Both the position numbers and the translations under genes were made by a program. 64,000 nt of DNA from Akkermansia muciniphila. GTDB lineage: Bacteria; Verrucomicrobiota; Verrucomicrobiia; Verrucomicrobiales; Akkermansiaceae. The first letter of the stretch is position 1; every line of letters starts with the position of its first letter. Positions 40,775 through 51,095 of this stretch are shown one piece after another. The DNA is taken from positions 26,208 through 90,207 of the forward strand of contig CAMDCV010000015.1 in the NCBI GenBank assembly GCA_945890645.1. The letters are read 5' to 3'. The notes beneath the pieces were generated by a model, which saw nothing but the letters and a program-made list of their open reading frames with translations, did not search any database and was not told the DNA's origin.

Positions 40775-40839
40775 GGAGCGCGGAATTCATTCCGCTTAGT
40801 GAAGCTTGAGAAAGACATGCGGAATGAATTCCGCGCTCC
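40775..40839. repeat. Perfect 21-base inverted repeat
   Basis: Arms at 40775-40795 and 40819-40839 (beginning GGAGCGCGGAATTC) with a 23-base loop, between two minus-strand genes. Likely a dispersed hairpin element; it could also end the hydrolase transcript. Confidence 0.7.
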
Positions 40840-40845
40840 TTCCGC

Positions 40846-43215
40846 CTACTTTTTCCAAACGATAGACCATTTTACTTCGGTGGTTTCGGGGGCTTCTAGG
40901 GTGAGGCGGGTCAAACCATCGGTGGTGGTGGCGAGGCTGCTTTTGCTCTGGGGGGCTTGGACTGAGACGGATGTATGGCCGTTGGACGCGAGAGTGATGA
41001 TGAATGGCTCTCCGGCTATGACTTTAGCGATGCCGGAGTAAGTGTGTGTTGCGGGGTCCCATTTCACATCGGCGAGATCGCTGAACCCTTGCATGATGTG
41101 GCGATTGGTGGAGAGAAACTGCGGGTGGTCTTGCTTGCGATGGAGCGAATAGGTGAGCGCTTGCTGGGGTAAGAGCGCTTGTTCGATTTTACCAGCGCCG
41201 GGGATTTCGCCAATGAAACGATCGTTCCAGAAGTCGTAGAGGTAATAGCTGGCAGCGGGATCGAGGGCTAGTGAACCTGTATCGGCTTGGTCGCCGGAGA
41301 GGGGAACGGTGACGGTGTGGGGCGCGTCTTGATTGTTGCAAAGGATGAGTTGTTGCCAATCGCTATTGATGCGATAGGCGTATACGGCGGGGTCGGTGCG
41401 GCCGGCGACGAGCATATCGACAGGGCGGAATGACTGGGTGCCACCGAGGATGGGATAGAGTCGGGTGAGGTCGTATTGTTCTTCGGCCGTCATGCGGCTG
41501 AAGGAGGTGCCGAGCTCGAGGCGACCGGAGATGAGTCCGACTTGGCTAAGCATGGTGCGGCGGGCGTTGGTGTCCATATTTTTGAACGATTTCCCGTCGG
41601 GGTAGTAGCCGAAAACGCTGCGGTGTTTGTACCAACGCAGGCCGATGCGCGAAGCCATTTCCGGCTCGAAGTGTGAGGAATCGAACCAGACGCGTTGCAG
41701 GTCAACGATGCCAGCGGTGACGTCGAGCATGGGCGTGCCGTACTCGCCGAGGTTGCGTTCGTGGATGAAGGCGCGTTCACCGAGGCCTTCGCGGGCGAGT
41801 TCAAATACTTTGCAATAGGCGGCGGTGGTGGTGTAGTTGCGGTCTTCAAAGCCGCCGTCCTTGCACCAAGCGGATTCGGGGTAGTCGAACTTGATCCCGA
41901 TGAGCCCTTGCTGGCCGATGCGTTTCCACATGGCGAGGGTGTGGGCTTGAAAGCCGGGGTCGGTGAAATCCATTTTCACGAAGGGCATGTGGTGCGGGTG
42001 CTCGGCGTGAATGCGAGTGATGTCGTTGTTGAGCATCCATTCGGGGTGAGCGACGGCGAAGTCGTTCGAGGGCATGTTGCTCTGGATGTAGGTGAAGGGG
42101 ATGCCGCCGAGCTCGGTGATTTTGCCGCAGAATTTATCGAAGGTTTCGTAGGGGGCAACGAGGTGGCCGTATTTCGCCCAGGTTTCATCGTTCCACCAGC
42201 CTTGTTGGGTGTCGCCGGAATTTTGGTTGCAGTAGTAATCGGGCTCGAGGCGGATGGCGACAGGGGTGTAGCGGAGGATGCCAGATTTCGCAGCGATTTC
42301 CATTTGTCCGACGAGCTCTTTGGAATTATTGAGCGGGCGTCCTTCGCCGTAGGAGCCTTGGGAAACGAGCCAACCGCAGAGAGTGGGAAAGTCGTAGGGT
42401 TTGGGGCGGGAATTGTTGGCATGGCGAAGTGCCATTCCGTAGGCTTCGAGCGAAGCAAAGGGATCCGTCGTGGAGACATCGAGAAAAACGGTATCGGTCG
42501 CGTGGTATGTGGCACCCGGGGCGATGATTTTTCCTTGCGGGTCCTCGATGGTGACGGAGAACTGGCCCTTGCGTTCATCGAGTCGGATCTGGCGTAGGAA
42601 CTCGTGGTAGTGCAGTCCGCCGACGACGATCGAACGGCGCTGATCAGCAATTTTTCCGGTGATGAGTAGGTTATTAAACGTAGTGATGTCGAGAGTGGTC
42701 TGGACACGATTCGGTTCCGCACCCGCACCGCCGCGAAGGAGTTGCGGTTGCGTGAGGGTTTTTCCTGGGTAGAGGCGAGCTTTGTCGATGATGGCAATAC
42801 GAGCGATGCGGGCGGGGATTTGGCGGTGATTGGTGACAGAGAAACCCAGCACGGCATAGGGGATTTTATCGTAAAGTGTCAGGTGAAGAATCTTGATCGG
42901 TAGGTAGCCACTGGCGGGAGTTTCGGAAATAGAAAGACGTTTGCCGGTACCAATGGAATCTTTCACATCGGTGGCGGTCCACGTGCGTGTTGTGCCCTCG
43001 GGCTGCTTCCATCCCGTTTCATCGACGGTGAAACGAGCCCCTGCCAGAGTGGTGCTGTTAGAGACGAGATCGGTCGCGGAGTAGGAGCCGGACTTGAGGT
43101 CGTAGGTGAGACTCACGGAATCATTGGCGATGGTGATTCGTGGTTCGGCATGAGTGATCTCAGCAGCATGAAGCGGAGCGAGTATGATCGCGAGGAGGAC
43201 TAGAACGTTTTTCAT
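40846..43215 (-). CDS. Secreted GH36/clan GH-D-like glycoside hydrolase
   Basis: 789 residues with a signal peptide (MKNVLVLLAIILAPLHAAE). An N-terminal beta-sandwich is followed by a TIM-barrel with GIKFDYPES, where the K-x-D pattern carries the nucleophile Asp of alpha-galactosidase-like enzymes, and FVKMDFTDPGF with another candidate acid. A C-terminal beta domain (LAYRI-like VYAYRINSDWQQLILCNN) follows. Probably hydrolyses alpha-galactosides or related plant/algal polysaccharide side chains in the periplasm. Exact family (GH36, GH27, GH31 or a newer one) not settled. Confidence 0.7.
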   Translation of the reverse strand: MKNVLVLLAIILAPLHAAEITHAEPRITIANDSVSLTYDLKSGSYSATDLVSNSTTLAGARFTVDETGWKQPEGTTRTWTATDVKDSIGTGKRLSISETPASGYLPIKILHLTLYDKIPYAVLGFSVTNHRQIPARIARIAIIDKARLYPGKTLTQPQLLRGGAGAEPNRVQTTLDITTFNNLLITGKIADQRRSIVVGGLHYHEFLRQIRLDERKGQFSVTIEDPQGKIIAPGATYHATDTVFLDVSTTDPFASLEAYGMALRHANNSRPKPYDFPTLCGWLVSQGSYGEGRPLNNSKELVGQMEIAAKSGILRYTPVAIRLEPDYYCNQNSGDTQQGWWNDETWAKYGHLVAPYETFDKFCGKITELGGIPFTYIQSNMPSNDFAVAHPEWMLNNDITRIHAEHPHHMPFVKMDFTDPGFQAHTLAMWKRIGQQGLIGIKFDYPESAWCKDGGFEDRNYTTTAAYCKVFELAREGLGERAFIHERNLGEYGTPMLDVTAGIVDLQRVWFDSSHFEPEMASRIGLRWYKHRSVFGYYPDGKSFKNMDTNARRTMLSQVGLISGRLELGTSFSRMTAEEQYDLTRLYPILGGTQSFRPVDMLVAGRTDPAVYAYRINSDWQQLILCNNQDAPHTVTVPLSGDQADTGSLALDPAASYYLYDFWNDRFIGEIPGAGKIEQALLPQQALTYSLHRKQDHPQFLSTNRHIMQGFSDLADVKWDPATHTYSGIAKVIAGEPFIITLASNGHTSVSVQAPQSKSSLATTTDGLTRLTLEAPETTEVKWSIVWKK

Positions 43216-43235
43216 TTGAGGAAGAGTGGCGTTGC

Positions 43236-44564
43236 TTATGATAAGACTACTGTTGCGTCGATTGTTTCTTCTGGAGCGCTGATGCGGCTGATGATGATCT
43301 TGTCGATGCGTTGATGGTCCATGTCGGCTATCAATAAGTTGAGACCATTGATGGTGAAAGATTCTCCTTCTTGTGGCATGCGGTCGATCGTGTGAAAAAG
43401 GAAACCGGCGAGAGTTTGAAATGATTCCTCTTCGCTCTTTACGGCTTCTTTTAACTCAGGAAACACCTCGAGAATGTCGTCGATTTCAATCATGCCATCG
43501 GCAATCCATTGATTGTCTTGCAGCAACCGTAGTTGCGGGGTTTCTTGGTGATCTTTGCGGTAGTCGCCAACGACTTCTTCGATGATGTCGTCCATCGTGA
43601 TGAGGCCGCGAATCGTGCCGAATTCATCGGTGACGAGAGCTGCGCCGAGAGAGGTTTCGCTGAGAGTTTTCATTAATTTCAGCGCGGGCTGATTTTCGAC
43701 TACATACGAAGGGGCCTGCATGATGAATTTGACAGTCGTGCTCGTGCCTTGCTGGGAGAGTGATGCGTACAAGGCGCGGATGGACACGAGGCCACAGATT
43801 TGATCGCGGCTGCCTTCATATACGGGGAATACGCTTTGTTTGCTGTGTTGGATGCGTTGCCAGATTTGCTCATGGGTGGCATCGCTCGGGAGAAATGTCA
43901 CTTTCGGACGTGGCAACATGATTTCCTCGGCGTGGATGTTTTGTAGGTCGAAGACGCCGCTAACCATCTCGTTTTCCTCGGGTTGGACGTCGCCCGTGAC
44001 CATGCCTTCACGGATCAGCACCTGTACTTCTTCGCGGGATGGACCGTCCTGACGAGGATCGGCAGTGCCGAAAAGTTTCATCAGAAGTTTTGTGGATGCC
44101 GCGAGCACCCACACCAGTGGGCTGGCGATGCGGGAAAGCAGAGCCATCGGCTGCGCCATGACCATCGCGATTTTTTCCGGATTGCGCAGGGCAAGGCCTT
44201 TCGGGACCAGTTCGCCGATGATCAGAGAAAAATACGTGATGAGTGCAACCACAATCGCAAAGGCAACCGAATTGGCATTGAGACCAAATAGCGGCAGAGG
44301 TTCCAGCATCGGCGCTAGGTATTTCGACAAACTGGCACCACCGAATGCACCGGAGAAGACGCCCACCAGTGTGATGCCAATTTGCACCGTGCTGAGGAAA
44401 CGCTCCGGATTTTCCATCAATGTCAGAACAGTGCGAGCATTGCGGTTGCCTTCGTTCGACCACTGCTGGAGTCGAGATTTTTTCGAAGAGACGATGGCGA
44501 TTTCCGCCATGGCAAAAATTCCGTTGAGTATGAGGAGGAGAGAGATAACAACAATTTCAATCAT
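43236..44564 (-). CDS. CNNM/CorC-type membrane protein (DUF21-CBS-CorC)
   Basis: 442 residues. A DUF21 membrane domain (about 1-190; IEIVVISLLLILNGIFAMAE and YFSLIIGELVPKGLAL) is followed by two CBS motifs (about 205-325, including VFPVYEGSRDQICGLV and ALVTDEFGTIRGLITMDDI) and a C-terminal CorC/HlyC domain (FQTLAGFLFHTIDRMPQEGE). This is the complete layout of the TlyC/CorB/CNNM family, often called hemolysin-like but involved in magnesium/cobalt transport. No clear operon partner; 20 bases upstream of the hydrolase start on the same strand. Confidence 0.9.
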   Translation of the reverse strand: MIEIVVISLLLILNGIFAMAEIAIVSSKKSRLQQWSNEGNRNARTVLTLMENPERFLSTVQIGITLVGVFSGAFGGASLSKYLAPMLEPLPLFGLNANSVAFAIVVALITYFSLIIGELVPKGLALRNPEKIAMVMAQPMALLSRIASPLVWVLAASTKLLMKLFGTADPRQDGPSREEVQVLIREGMVTGDVQPEENEMVSGVFDLQNIHAEEIMLPRPKVTFLPSDATHEQIWQRIQHSKQSVFPVYEGSRDQICGLVSIRALYASLSQQGTSTTVKFIMQAPSYVVENQPALKLMKTLSETSLGAALVTDEFGTIRGLITMDDIIEEVVGDYRKDHQETPQLRLLQDNQWIADGMIEIDDILEVFPELKEAVKSEEESFQTLAGFLFHTIDRMPQEGESFTINGLNLLIADMDHQRIDKIIISRISAPEETIDATVVLS

Positions 44565-44655
44565 GTACTGAATCGCATTTTATCATCAAATGATAGGGAT
44601 GCAAGATGGATCGGGCTGTATCTCAGGGAGCGGCGCTATCACAAAACGAGCAAGG

Positions 44656-44680
44656 TTTCACGATTCACTGCTCACGATTT
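44656..44680 (-). repeat. Heptamer tandem repeat, host copy
   Basis: On the minus strand CGTGAGC, AGTGAAT, CGTGAAA. Lies in the 313-base gap 44565-44877. Confidence 0.5.
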
Positions 44681-44695
44681 ATCATTTTTACGGAG

Positions 44696-44760
44696 GGGCA
44701 GGGAGGCGAGGACCCTGCTTCGCTGAAGCTACGAAGGGCAGGCTGCCTCCGCCACGGTGG
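44696..44760. repeat. GC-rich hairpin-prone intergenic repeat
   Basis: Gap 44565-44877 holds no gene. This part has GGCAGGGAGG / GCCTCCGCCACGG words seen in variant form at 58424 and 60546, so it is probably a dispersed repeat. Confidence 0.45.
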
Positions 44761-44877
44761 TTAAATGCAAAATTTCCCGCCTCGTAGCTTGCCAAATGGT
44801 TGGAATTGATTACTCTCCGCCGCGACGCATGCCATGATTGCTGCTTGGGGCGTCATATTCTTTTTACCAAAACATCC

Positions 44878-47679
44878 ATGAATACACTGCGCACATTCAC
44901 CACGGGCTCGGGCCTAGTCGGCAAATTCTATTCTCTGCCGGCACTCGCTGAGCAAGGCTACGACAATCTCTCGCGCCTGCCGATATCCATCCGTATCGTG
45001 CTCGAAAGCTTATTGCGCAATCACGACGGCCTCAAAGTGACCGATAAGGACATCGCCAATCTCGCCGCGTATCAACCGAAAAACCCGGGCGATTATGAAA
45101 TTCCCTTCGTTGTGGCACGCATTGTATTGCAAGACTTTACCGGCGTTCCTTTATTGGTGGACCTCGCAGCAATGCGCTCGGCAGTTGATCGCATGGGCAA
45201 AGATGCGAAAATGATCGAGCCCCTAGTGCCAGTGGATCTCGTGGTGGACCACAGTGTGCAAGTGGACTATGCGGGCACCGGCGACTCACTGACGCGTAAC
45301 CTTGATTTGGAATTCCATCGCAACCGCGAACGCTACGAGTTTCTCAAGTGGGGCGAGCAAGCTTTTGATACGTTTAAAGTCGTGCCACCAGGCATCGGTA
45401 TCGTGCATCAGGTGAACCTCGAGTATCTGGCGAAATGCGTGCTCGAAAAAAATGGCGTGTTTTATCCTGATACTCTCGTCGGCACTGACTCGCATACGAC
45501 CATGATCAACGGCCTCGGCGTGGTTGGTTGGGGCGTGGGTGGCATTGAAGCCGAAGCAGGCATGCTAGGCCAGCCAGTGACCTTCCTCGTGCCGGAAGTG
45601 GTGGGTGTGTATCTCACCGGTGAGTTGGTGGCTGGTGTGACCGCTACCGACCTCGTGCTGCGCGTGACTGAGTTGCTGCGCAAGACCAAAGTGGTTGGCA
45701 AGTTTGTCGAATTCTACGGCCCGGGTGCCAAGGCGCTCAGCTTGCCTGACCGCGCCACGATCGCGAACATGGCTCCCGAATACGGCGCTACGATGGGCTT
45801 TTTCGGCATCGATGAAATCACCACCGGTTACCTGCGTGGCACCGGTCGACCGGAAGAACTTTGCCAGACCGTCGAAAATTACTACAAGGCGCAAGGCCTG
45901 TGGGGCATCCCTACCGAAATGGATGCACTGGAATTTAGTCAAGTCGTCGAGCTCGATATCTCCACCGTCAAGCCCGGCGTTGCTGGTCCGAAACGTCCGC
46001 AAGACCGCATCGAAATTGAATCGCTCAAAGCGAAGTGGGCTGATCTCCTCACGGGCCCCGCGCCCGATGGTTACAATAAACAGCTCGTGATCAACACGGA
46101 AACTCCGGAAAATCTCCCGCCTACTCTCGATGAAACACCAGACGATGTTTTGGGCGTAGCCCAAGCCTTCGGAGCGAAAGTTGGTGTTGTCACTGAGTCT
46201 AACGAAAGCCCGACTTATCCGCTCTGGGAAGTCACCGTTGATTCTAAAGACGGCATCAAAGACACGATCACTCACGGCTCCGTTCTCATCGCGGCCATCA
46301 CATCCTGCACCAATACCTCCAACCCGAGCGTCATGCTCGCCGCGGGATTGCTTGCGAAAAAAGCTAACGACAAAGGACTCACCGTGAAGCCCTCCGTCAA
46401 AACATCGCTCGGTCCTGGCTCGCGCGTGGTTACGGATTACTTGAACAAAACGGGCCTTCAAACCGAGCTCGATAAACTTGGTTTCCAAACCGTTGGCTAC
46501 GGCTGCACCACGTGCATCGGTAACTCCGGCCCCCTCGATGCCGGCATCGAAGATGTCGTCAAAGCCGAGGACATCATCGCCGCTTCCGTGCTTTCTGGAA
46601 ACCGCAACTTCGAAGCCCGCGTTCATCAATCGATCAAAGCGAACTTCCTCATGTCGCCACCACTCGTCGTCGCCTTTGCGATCGCAGGCACGGTCGATAT
46701 CGACATGGAAACCGAACCACTCGGCTACGGCACCGACGGCGAACCCGTCTTTCTCGCCGACATCTGGCCGAGCGGCCAAGAGATCGAAGATGCCATCAAC
46801 GCGTCGCTCAAGCCCGATGTGTTCCAACGCCTCTACACCGGTTTCTCCGACCAAAACCCGATGTGGAACAAGATCAAATCGTCCACCGGAAATGTCTATG
46901 AGTGGGACCGTCAATCGACATACATTCAAGAACCGCCGTTTTTCGACACCTTCACGCCAACCCCGCGCGATATCGAGGAAATCATCGATGCTAAACCACT
47001 AGGAATTTTCGGCGACAGCGTCACGACCGACCACATTTCACCAGCTGGTGCGATCAAAAAAGACAGCCCTGGTGGTCGATATCTCAGCGAGCACGGCGTC
47101 GATTTCGCGGACTTCAATTCTTATGGTTCGCGTCGTGGCAACGACCGCATCATGACCCGCGGTACTTTTGCCAACGTGCGCATCAAAAACTTGATGGTGC
47201 CCGGGGTGGAAGGTGGAGTGACCAAGTTCGATAATCAAACCGTTGCCATTTACGATGCCGCAGAAGCGCATGCGAAAAACGCAACACCGCTGATCGTCAT
47301 CGGTGGTGAAGACTACGGCATGGGTTCCAGTCGCGACTGGGCCGCCAAAGGCACCAGCCTGCTCGGCGTCAAAGCCGTGATCACGAAATCCTTCGAGCGC
47401 ATTCACCGCAGCAACCTCGTGGGCATGGGCGTGTTGCCCTGCAACTTCGTTAACAAAGAAGACTACGATAAAGTCAAGGACCTCGCCGACGCGACCTTTA
47501 GCCTTGTCGGCATCGGCAACGACATCAAACCGCAAAGCCTCGCCACGCTCGTCGTGAAAAAGGCCGACGGTTCGCAGTTTGATCTACCCGTGGTCGTGCG
47601 TCTCGACACCCCCGTCGAGATCGACTACTACCGCGCCGGCGGCATCCTGCCGTATGTGCTCGGTCAGATCATTGCGTGA
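44878..47679 (+). CDS. acnA: Aconitate hydratase A
   Basis: 933 residues from the ATG at 44878 ([15 protein letters not shown]). Earlier in-frame starts add a non-homologous stretch. Converts citrate to isocitrate in the TCA cycle with a [4Fe-4S] cluster (EC 4.2.1.3). Seen: [25 protein letters not shown] split here as [13 protein letters not shown]; the cluster cysteines in SCTNTSN and [12 protein letters not shown]; the C-terminal swivel-domain [16 protein letters not shown]. Length and layout match the AcnA/IRP1 type rather than AcnB. Single gene with a strong bidirectional terminator after it. Confidence 0.97.
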   Translation: MNTLRTFTTGSGLVGKFYSLPALAEQGYDNLSRLPISIRIVLESLLRNHDGLKVTDKDIANLAAYQPKNPGDYEIPFVVARIVLQDFTGVPLLVDLAAMRSAVDRMGKDAKMIEPLVPVDLVVDHSVQVDYAGTGDSLTRNLDLEFHRNRERYEFLKWGEQAFDTFKVVPPGIGIVHQVNLEYLAKCVLEKNGVFYPDTLVGTDSHTTMINGLGVVGWGVGGIEAEAGMLGQPVTFLVPEVVGVYLTGELVAGVTATDLVLRVTELLRKTKVVGKFVEFYGPGAKALSLPDRATIANMAPEYGATMGFFGIDEITTGYLRGTGRPEELCQTVENYYKAQGLWGIPTEMDALEFSQVVELDISTVKPGVAGPKRPQDRIEIESLKAKWADLLTGPAPDGYNKQLVINTETPENLPPTLDETPDDVLGVAQAFGAKVGVVTESNESPTYPLWEVTVDSKDGIKDTITHGSVLIAAITSCTNTSNPSVMLAAGLLAKKANDKGLTVKPSVKTSLGPGSRVVTDYLNKTGLQTELDKLGFQTVGYGCTTCIGNSGPLDAGIEDVVKAEDIIAASVLSGNRNFEARVHQSIKANFLMSPPLVVAFAIAGTVDIDMETEPLGYGTDGEPVFLADIWPSGQEIEDAINASLKPDVFQRLYTGFSDQNPMWNKIKSSTGNVYEWDRQSTYIQEPPFFDTFTPTPRDIEEIIDAKPLGIFGDSVTTDHISPAGAIKKDSPGGRYLSEHGVDFADFNSYGSRRGNDRIMTRGTFANVRIKNLMVPGVEGGVTKFDNQTVAIYDAAEAHAKNATPLIVIGGEDYGMGSSRDWAAKGTSLLGVKAVITKSFERIHRSNLVGMGVLPCNFVNKEDYDKVKDLADATFSLVGIGNDIKPQSLATLVVKKADGSQFDLPVVVRLDTPVEIDYYRAGGILPYVLGQIIA

Positions 47680-47700
47680 AGTAGTGTATATTTCGCCAAC

Positions 47701-47734
47701 AAAAAACCGCACTGGAATGCAGTGCGGTTTTTTT
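47701..47734. terminator. Bidirectional terminator
   Basis: AAAAAACCGCACTG / CAGTGCGGTTTTTT around GAATG, between the convergent aconitase and cytochrome c genes; T runs on both strands. Confidence 0.9.
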
Positions 47735-47736
47735 AC

Positions 47737-47768
47737 GATCGAATCGATTTTTATGATCGAATCGATTG
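47737..47768. repeat. Direct repeat of a near-palindrome
   Basis: GATCGAATCGATT at 47737 and 47756. Each contains ATCGAATCGAT, close to its own reverse complement. Role unknown. Confidence 0.5.
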
Positions 47769-47774
47769 AGCGAA

Positions 47775-48233
47775 TTACTTTTTCTCCAATTCAGCGATTT
47801 TCGCGCGGGTCACAGGACCGACGATATCTTTGAATTGGGCGCGGTATTTTTTCACATCGGCAGGAGTGACGACCGAGGCGGAGTTATTGAACGAGTTGCG
47901 AACGTAGGTCATAACACCCGCAAGTTTGTCATCGTCGAGAGCGGCACCGAGAGGAGCCATCATGCCGAGATAGTCTTGTGTTTCTTTTGCAATGCCGTTG
48001 TGGATTACCAGAGCAAGAATGGCGGGATCACCCGTGGCGATTTTCGAACCAGTGAGCGATGGTGCCATTTTCTTAGGACCAGCGGCAACGCCTTGACCGT
48101 CCATGCCATGGCAGGCGGCGCAAGTCATGAAGCTGGCTTTGCCGGCTTCCATCAATTTGGCTTTCTCCGCTTCGTCGGCGAGGGCGAGAGTGGGAACAAC
48201 AAGTGCAAGGGACAGGTATTTCGCGTATTTCAT
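47775..48233 (-). CDS. Periplasmic c-type cytochrome
   Basis: 152 residues: signal peptide (MKYAKYLSLALVVPTLALA), then one heme-binding CAACH (about residue 38), a GPKKMAPSLTGSK segment, and the likely axial methionine in GMMAPLG. Class I cytochrome c fold. An additional C-terminal segment (TPADVKKYRAQFKDIVGP) is found in cytochromes attached to alternative complex III/cytochrome oxidase systems. Probably a soluble periplasmic electron carrier. Single gene. Confidence 0.85.
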   Translation of the reverse strand: MKYAKYLSLALVVPTLALADEAEKAKLMEAGKASFMTCAACHGMDGQGVAAGPKKMAPSLTGSKIATGDPAILALVIHNGIAKETQDYLGMMAPLGAALDDDKLAGVMTYVRNSFNNSASVVTPADVKKYRAQFKDIVGPVTRAKIAELEKK

Positions 48234-48463
48234 GATCAGAGTATGCCTTGGTAAAAGGTCGGCAGAAACTAGAGCGCACTATCGCTTTTGTCAACCGGAC
48301 AAATCATTACAGCACATTCCTTGCCAAAAATTCTTCGGGAAATGGGCTTGCAATTCTCGCCTGCTGCGCTTGTATCGGGCTCGGATGGCAAACCGAATTT
48401 CGATGAAAATTTATCAAACAATTTGCGTGCAACGATCCGATTTTTTCTGAACATCACGAACGA

Positions 48464-49822
48464 ATGAATTCTTTCAACGTCAAAGCCATCAAGAGTCTGC
48501 ATGCGGAATTAAGCGTGCCGGGAGACAAGAGCATGTCGCATCGCGCGGCGATGATCGCTGGACTGGCGGATGGCGAATGTGTGGTGCGGAATTTTTTGCC
48601 GAGCGAGGACTGCCTGAACACGCTCAATGCCATGGCGGCCGTCGGCGTGCAATATGAAGTGTTAGAAGAATTGCAGGGCTTTGGTCCGACGGTGATTCGA
48701 ATTCACGGGCGCAACGGCAAGCTGCAAGCGCCGACAAAGCCGATCGACTGTGGTAATTCGGGCACCGGAATGCGCTTGCTGGCTGGGTTGCTGGCGGCAC
48801 AGCCCTTTGAAAGTGAGCTTTTTGGCGATGAGTCATTGTCATCGCGTCCGATGGGGCGGGTGATCACACCGCTGGCGCAAATGGGGGCAAACATCGAAGC
48901 GATGGGCGAGAAGCCCGGTTGCGCGCCGCTGCGAATTCATGGAAAAACGTTGCAACCGACGAGTTATACCATGCCAGTGGCGAGTGCGCAGGTGAAAAGC
49001 TGTGTTCTACTCGCGGGGCTATTTTGTGAGGGCGTGACGACTGTGAATCAACCTGCCGAAACACGCGATCACACCGAGCGGATGTTTGAGGCATTCGGCG
49101 TCGTCACTGAGCGCGAAGGTCAAGCCATCCATCTGCGCGGCGGACAAATCCCTCAAGCACGCGACTTCCGTGTGCCGGGTGATATCTCCAGCGCCGCATT
49201 CTGGATTGTAGCAGCTTCTGCGCTGCAGGGCTCGCGCTTGTTGATTCGCAATGTCGGGCTCAATCCGACTCGCACCGCGATCATCGATGTGATGCGTCGC
49301 ATGGGCGCGAAGATCACAGTCGTGGTTTCATCGTCACAAGATGGCGAACCGATGGGCGACTTGGAAATTTGTGGCGCACCACTCACCGGCACGGAAATTT
49401 TCCCGGTCGAAGTGCCGAATCTCATTGATGAAATTCCGGTCATCGCTGTGGCTGCGGCATTGGCACAGGGAAAAACGATTATCCGCAACGCCAAAGAATT
49501 GCGCGTGAAAGAAACCGATCGCATCACCACCGTCGTTAATAATTTGCGCAGCATGGGCGGCGAAGTGGAAGAGTTCGAAGACGGCATGGAAATCACCGGC
49601 GGTCATCCCTTGCACGGCGCAGTGATGCAAAGCTACGGCGATCATCGTATCGCCATGGCATTCGCGATTGCGGGTCTGTTTGCAAATGGTGAGACGACGA
49701 TCGAAAACACCGCCTGCGTGAATACTTCGTATCCCGGCTTTGGGAAGCATCTCGAAGCAGTCATGCAAGAAGCCACCGATACTCAGGCCTATCAAATCCC
49801 TACCATCGTTCACTCCCACTGA
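48464..49822 (+). CDS. aroA: 3-phosphoshikimate 1-carboxyvinyltransferase (EPSP synthase)
   Basis: 452 residues. Makes EPSP from shikimate-3-phosphate and PEP in aromatic amino acid synthesis (EC 2.5.1.19). Seen: PGDKSMSHRAAMI (S3P/PEP-binding), the GNSGTGMRLLAG signature, and KETDRI near the C-terminus (RVKETDRITTV), the second signature. It heads an operon with cmk and plsC: its stop overlaps the cmk start. Confidence 0.97.
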   Translation: MNSFNVKAIKSLHAELSVPGDKSMSHRAAMIAGLADGECVVRNFLPSEDCLNTLNAMAAVGVQYEVLEELQGFGPTVIRIHGRNGKLQAPTKPIDCGNSGTGMRLLAGLLAAQPFESELFGDESLSSRPMGRVITPLAQMGANIEAMGEKPGCAPLRIHGKTLQPTSYTMPVASAQVKSCVLLAGLFCEGVTTVNQPAETRDHTERMFEAFGVVTEREGQAIHLRGGQIPQARDFRVPGDISSAAFWIVAASALQGSRLLIRNVGLNPTRTAIIDVMRRMGAKITVVVSSSQDGEPMGDLEICGAPLTGTEIFPVEVPNLIDEIPVIAVAAALAQGKTIIRNAKELRVKETDRITTVVNNLRSMGGEVEEFEDGMEITGGHPLHGAVMQSYGDHRIAMAFAIAGLFANGETTIENTACVNTSYPGFGKHLEAVMQEATDTQAYQIPTIVHSH

Positions 49823-50481
49823 TGCAGCCCCTCCGACATTTCGCCATTGCCATTGATGGCCCCGCAGCTTCGGGAAAAAGCACGATCGCCAAATGCCTCG
49901 CGCGTGAACTCGGGCTGGTGATGGTAAACTCCGGTGCAATGTATCGAGCGGTCACGTGGAAAATTTTAGAGCTCGGCATTGATCCGCACGATAGTGATTC
50001 AATCATTAATGCTCTGCAATCGATGGACCTTCACTGTGGCGTAGAAGGAAATTTTTCCACCGTCGCCATCGATGGCAAGGTGCTCGATGAGGAGCTGCGA
50101 GGTAAGGAAGTGAACCAAGCGGTGTCCATCGTTGCTGCCATTCCGTATGTCAGGGAAAAGTTAGTGCAAATGCAGCGCGACTACTTGCAACATACGTGCG
50201 TGGTGATGGAAGGTCGTGATATCGGGTCCATCGTGTTTCCCGATACACCCTTTAAAATTTACGTTGATGCCTCCGAGGAAGTCCGTGCGGCGAGGCGCTC
50301 GGCAGAAGGTGTTACGGATAGTGTAGCTGCCCGCGATAAGGCTGATAGCAATCGCACGACCGCCCCATTGTTAGTGGCGGAGGGCGCGATCGTGCTTGAT
50401 AATTCCGATCATACGGTGGCATCGGCAGTAGCGGCGGCATTGGACATCCTGCGCAGTCAGGGTTTGGTTTGTGACGTATAA
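49822..50481 (+). CDS. cmk: Cytidylate kinase
   Basis: 219 residues. Phosphorylates (d)CMP to (d)CDP with ATP (EC 2.7.4.25). P-loop IAIDGPAASGKST at the N-terminus; the CMP-binding VNSGAMYRAVT; GRDIGSIVFPD and a lid RRSAEG. Start overlaps the aroA stop (TGATG), typical of this common aroA-cmk order. Confidence 0.95.
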   Translation: MQPLRHFAIAIDGPAASGKSTIAKCLARELGLVMVNSGAMYRAVTWKILELGIDPHDSDSIINALQSMDLHCGVEGNFSTVAIDGKVLDEELRGKEVNQAVSIVAAIPYVREKLVQMQRDYLQHTCVVMEGRDIGSIVFPDTPFKIYVDASEEVRAARRSAEGVTDSVAARDKADSNRTTAPLLVAEGAIVLDNSDHTVASAVAAALDILRSQGLVCDV

Positions 50482-50488
50482 TTTTTTT

Positions 50489-51088
50489 ATGATGCGGTGG
50501 ATTTACTGGTTAGGATGGATGAGTTTTGGTGCGGCCTACCGCACGCTATTCGGCTTGCGCATTGAGGGTAAAGAGAATCTTATTACGGAGGGTCCCGTGC
50601 TCGTGGCATCGAACCACCAGAGCTTTCTCGATCCGCCGTTGATAGGGAATTTATACAACGACGAGATGTATTTCCTAGCGCGCAAGACTTTGTTTGTCGG
50701 ACTTGGCAAGTGGCTGTACAAGCAGTGGAATGCGATTCCCGTCGATCAAGATCGCCCCGACATGGCGAGCCTCAAGACGATGGTGAAATTGCTCCAACAA
50801 GGCGAAAAGGTGTTAGTTTTTCCCGAAGGGGAGCGCACTGAATCGGGAGCGCTCGGCACAGCACAGCCGGGCATCGGGCTGATCGTGGCGAAGGCTGGCA
50901 TCAAAGTACAACCGGTGCGCATTCGTGGTGCGATGGAGGCACTGCCGCGTGGTTCCGGTCGTATCAAATTCGCTCGCATCGTCGTCATGATAGGACCTGC
51001 GATCACGTTTGCCGCTGAGGAATATAAAAGCAAAGAAGGCTACCAAAAAATCGCCGACCGCATCATGGCGGAGATCGCGGCGTTATAA
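50489..51088 (+). CDS. plsC: 1-acylglycerol-3-phosphate O-acyltransferase
   Basis: 199 residues. Adds the second acyl chain in phospholipid synthesis at the inner membrane (EC 2.3.1.51). Catalytic NHQSFLDP (HX4D) at about 41-48, FPEGERTESG substrate-binding motif at about 112, and a hydrophobic N-terminus (YWLGWMSFGAAY). The ATG at 50489 is preferred over an in-frame GTG six codons upstream that overlaps cmk. Third gene of the aroA-cmk operon. Confidence 0.9.
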   Translation: MMRWIYWLGWMSFGAAYRTLFGLRIEGKENLITEGPVLVASNHQSFLDPPLIGNLYNDEMYFLARKTLFVGLGKWLYKQWNAIPVDQDRPDMASLKTMVKLLQQGEKVLVFPEGERTESGALGTAQPGIGLIVAKAGIKVQPVRIRGAMEALPRGSGRIKFARIVVMIGPAITFAAEEYKSKEGYQKIADRIMAEIAAL

Positions 51089-51095
51089 GTCATCC

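Noticed and set aside
41695..42597. 300-codon plus-strand frame opposite the GH36-like gene
   Set aside because: Glycine/valine-rich shadow translation of the real gene's reverse strand.
45565..46929. Long open frame (454 codons) on the minus strand across aconitase
   Set aside because: It lies wholly opposite acnA, whose motifs are certain, and its translation is low in structure; a shadow of codon usage.
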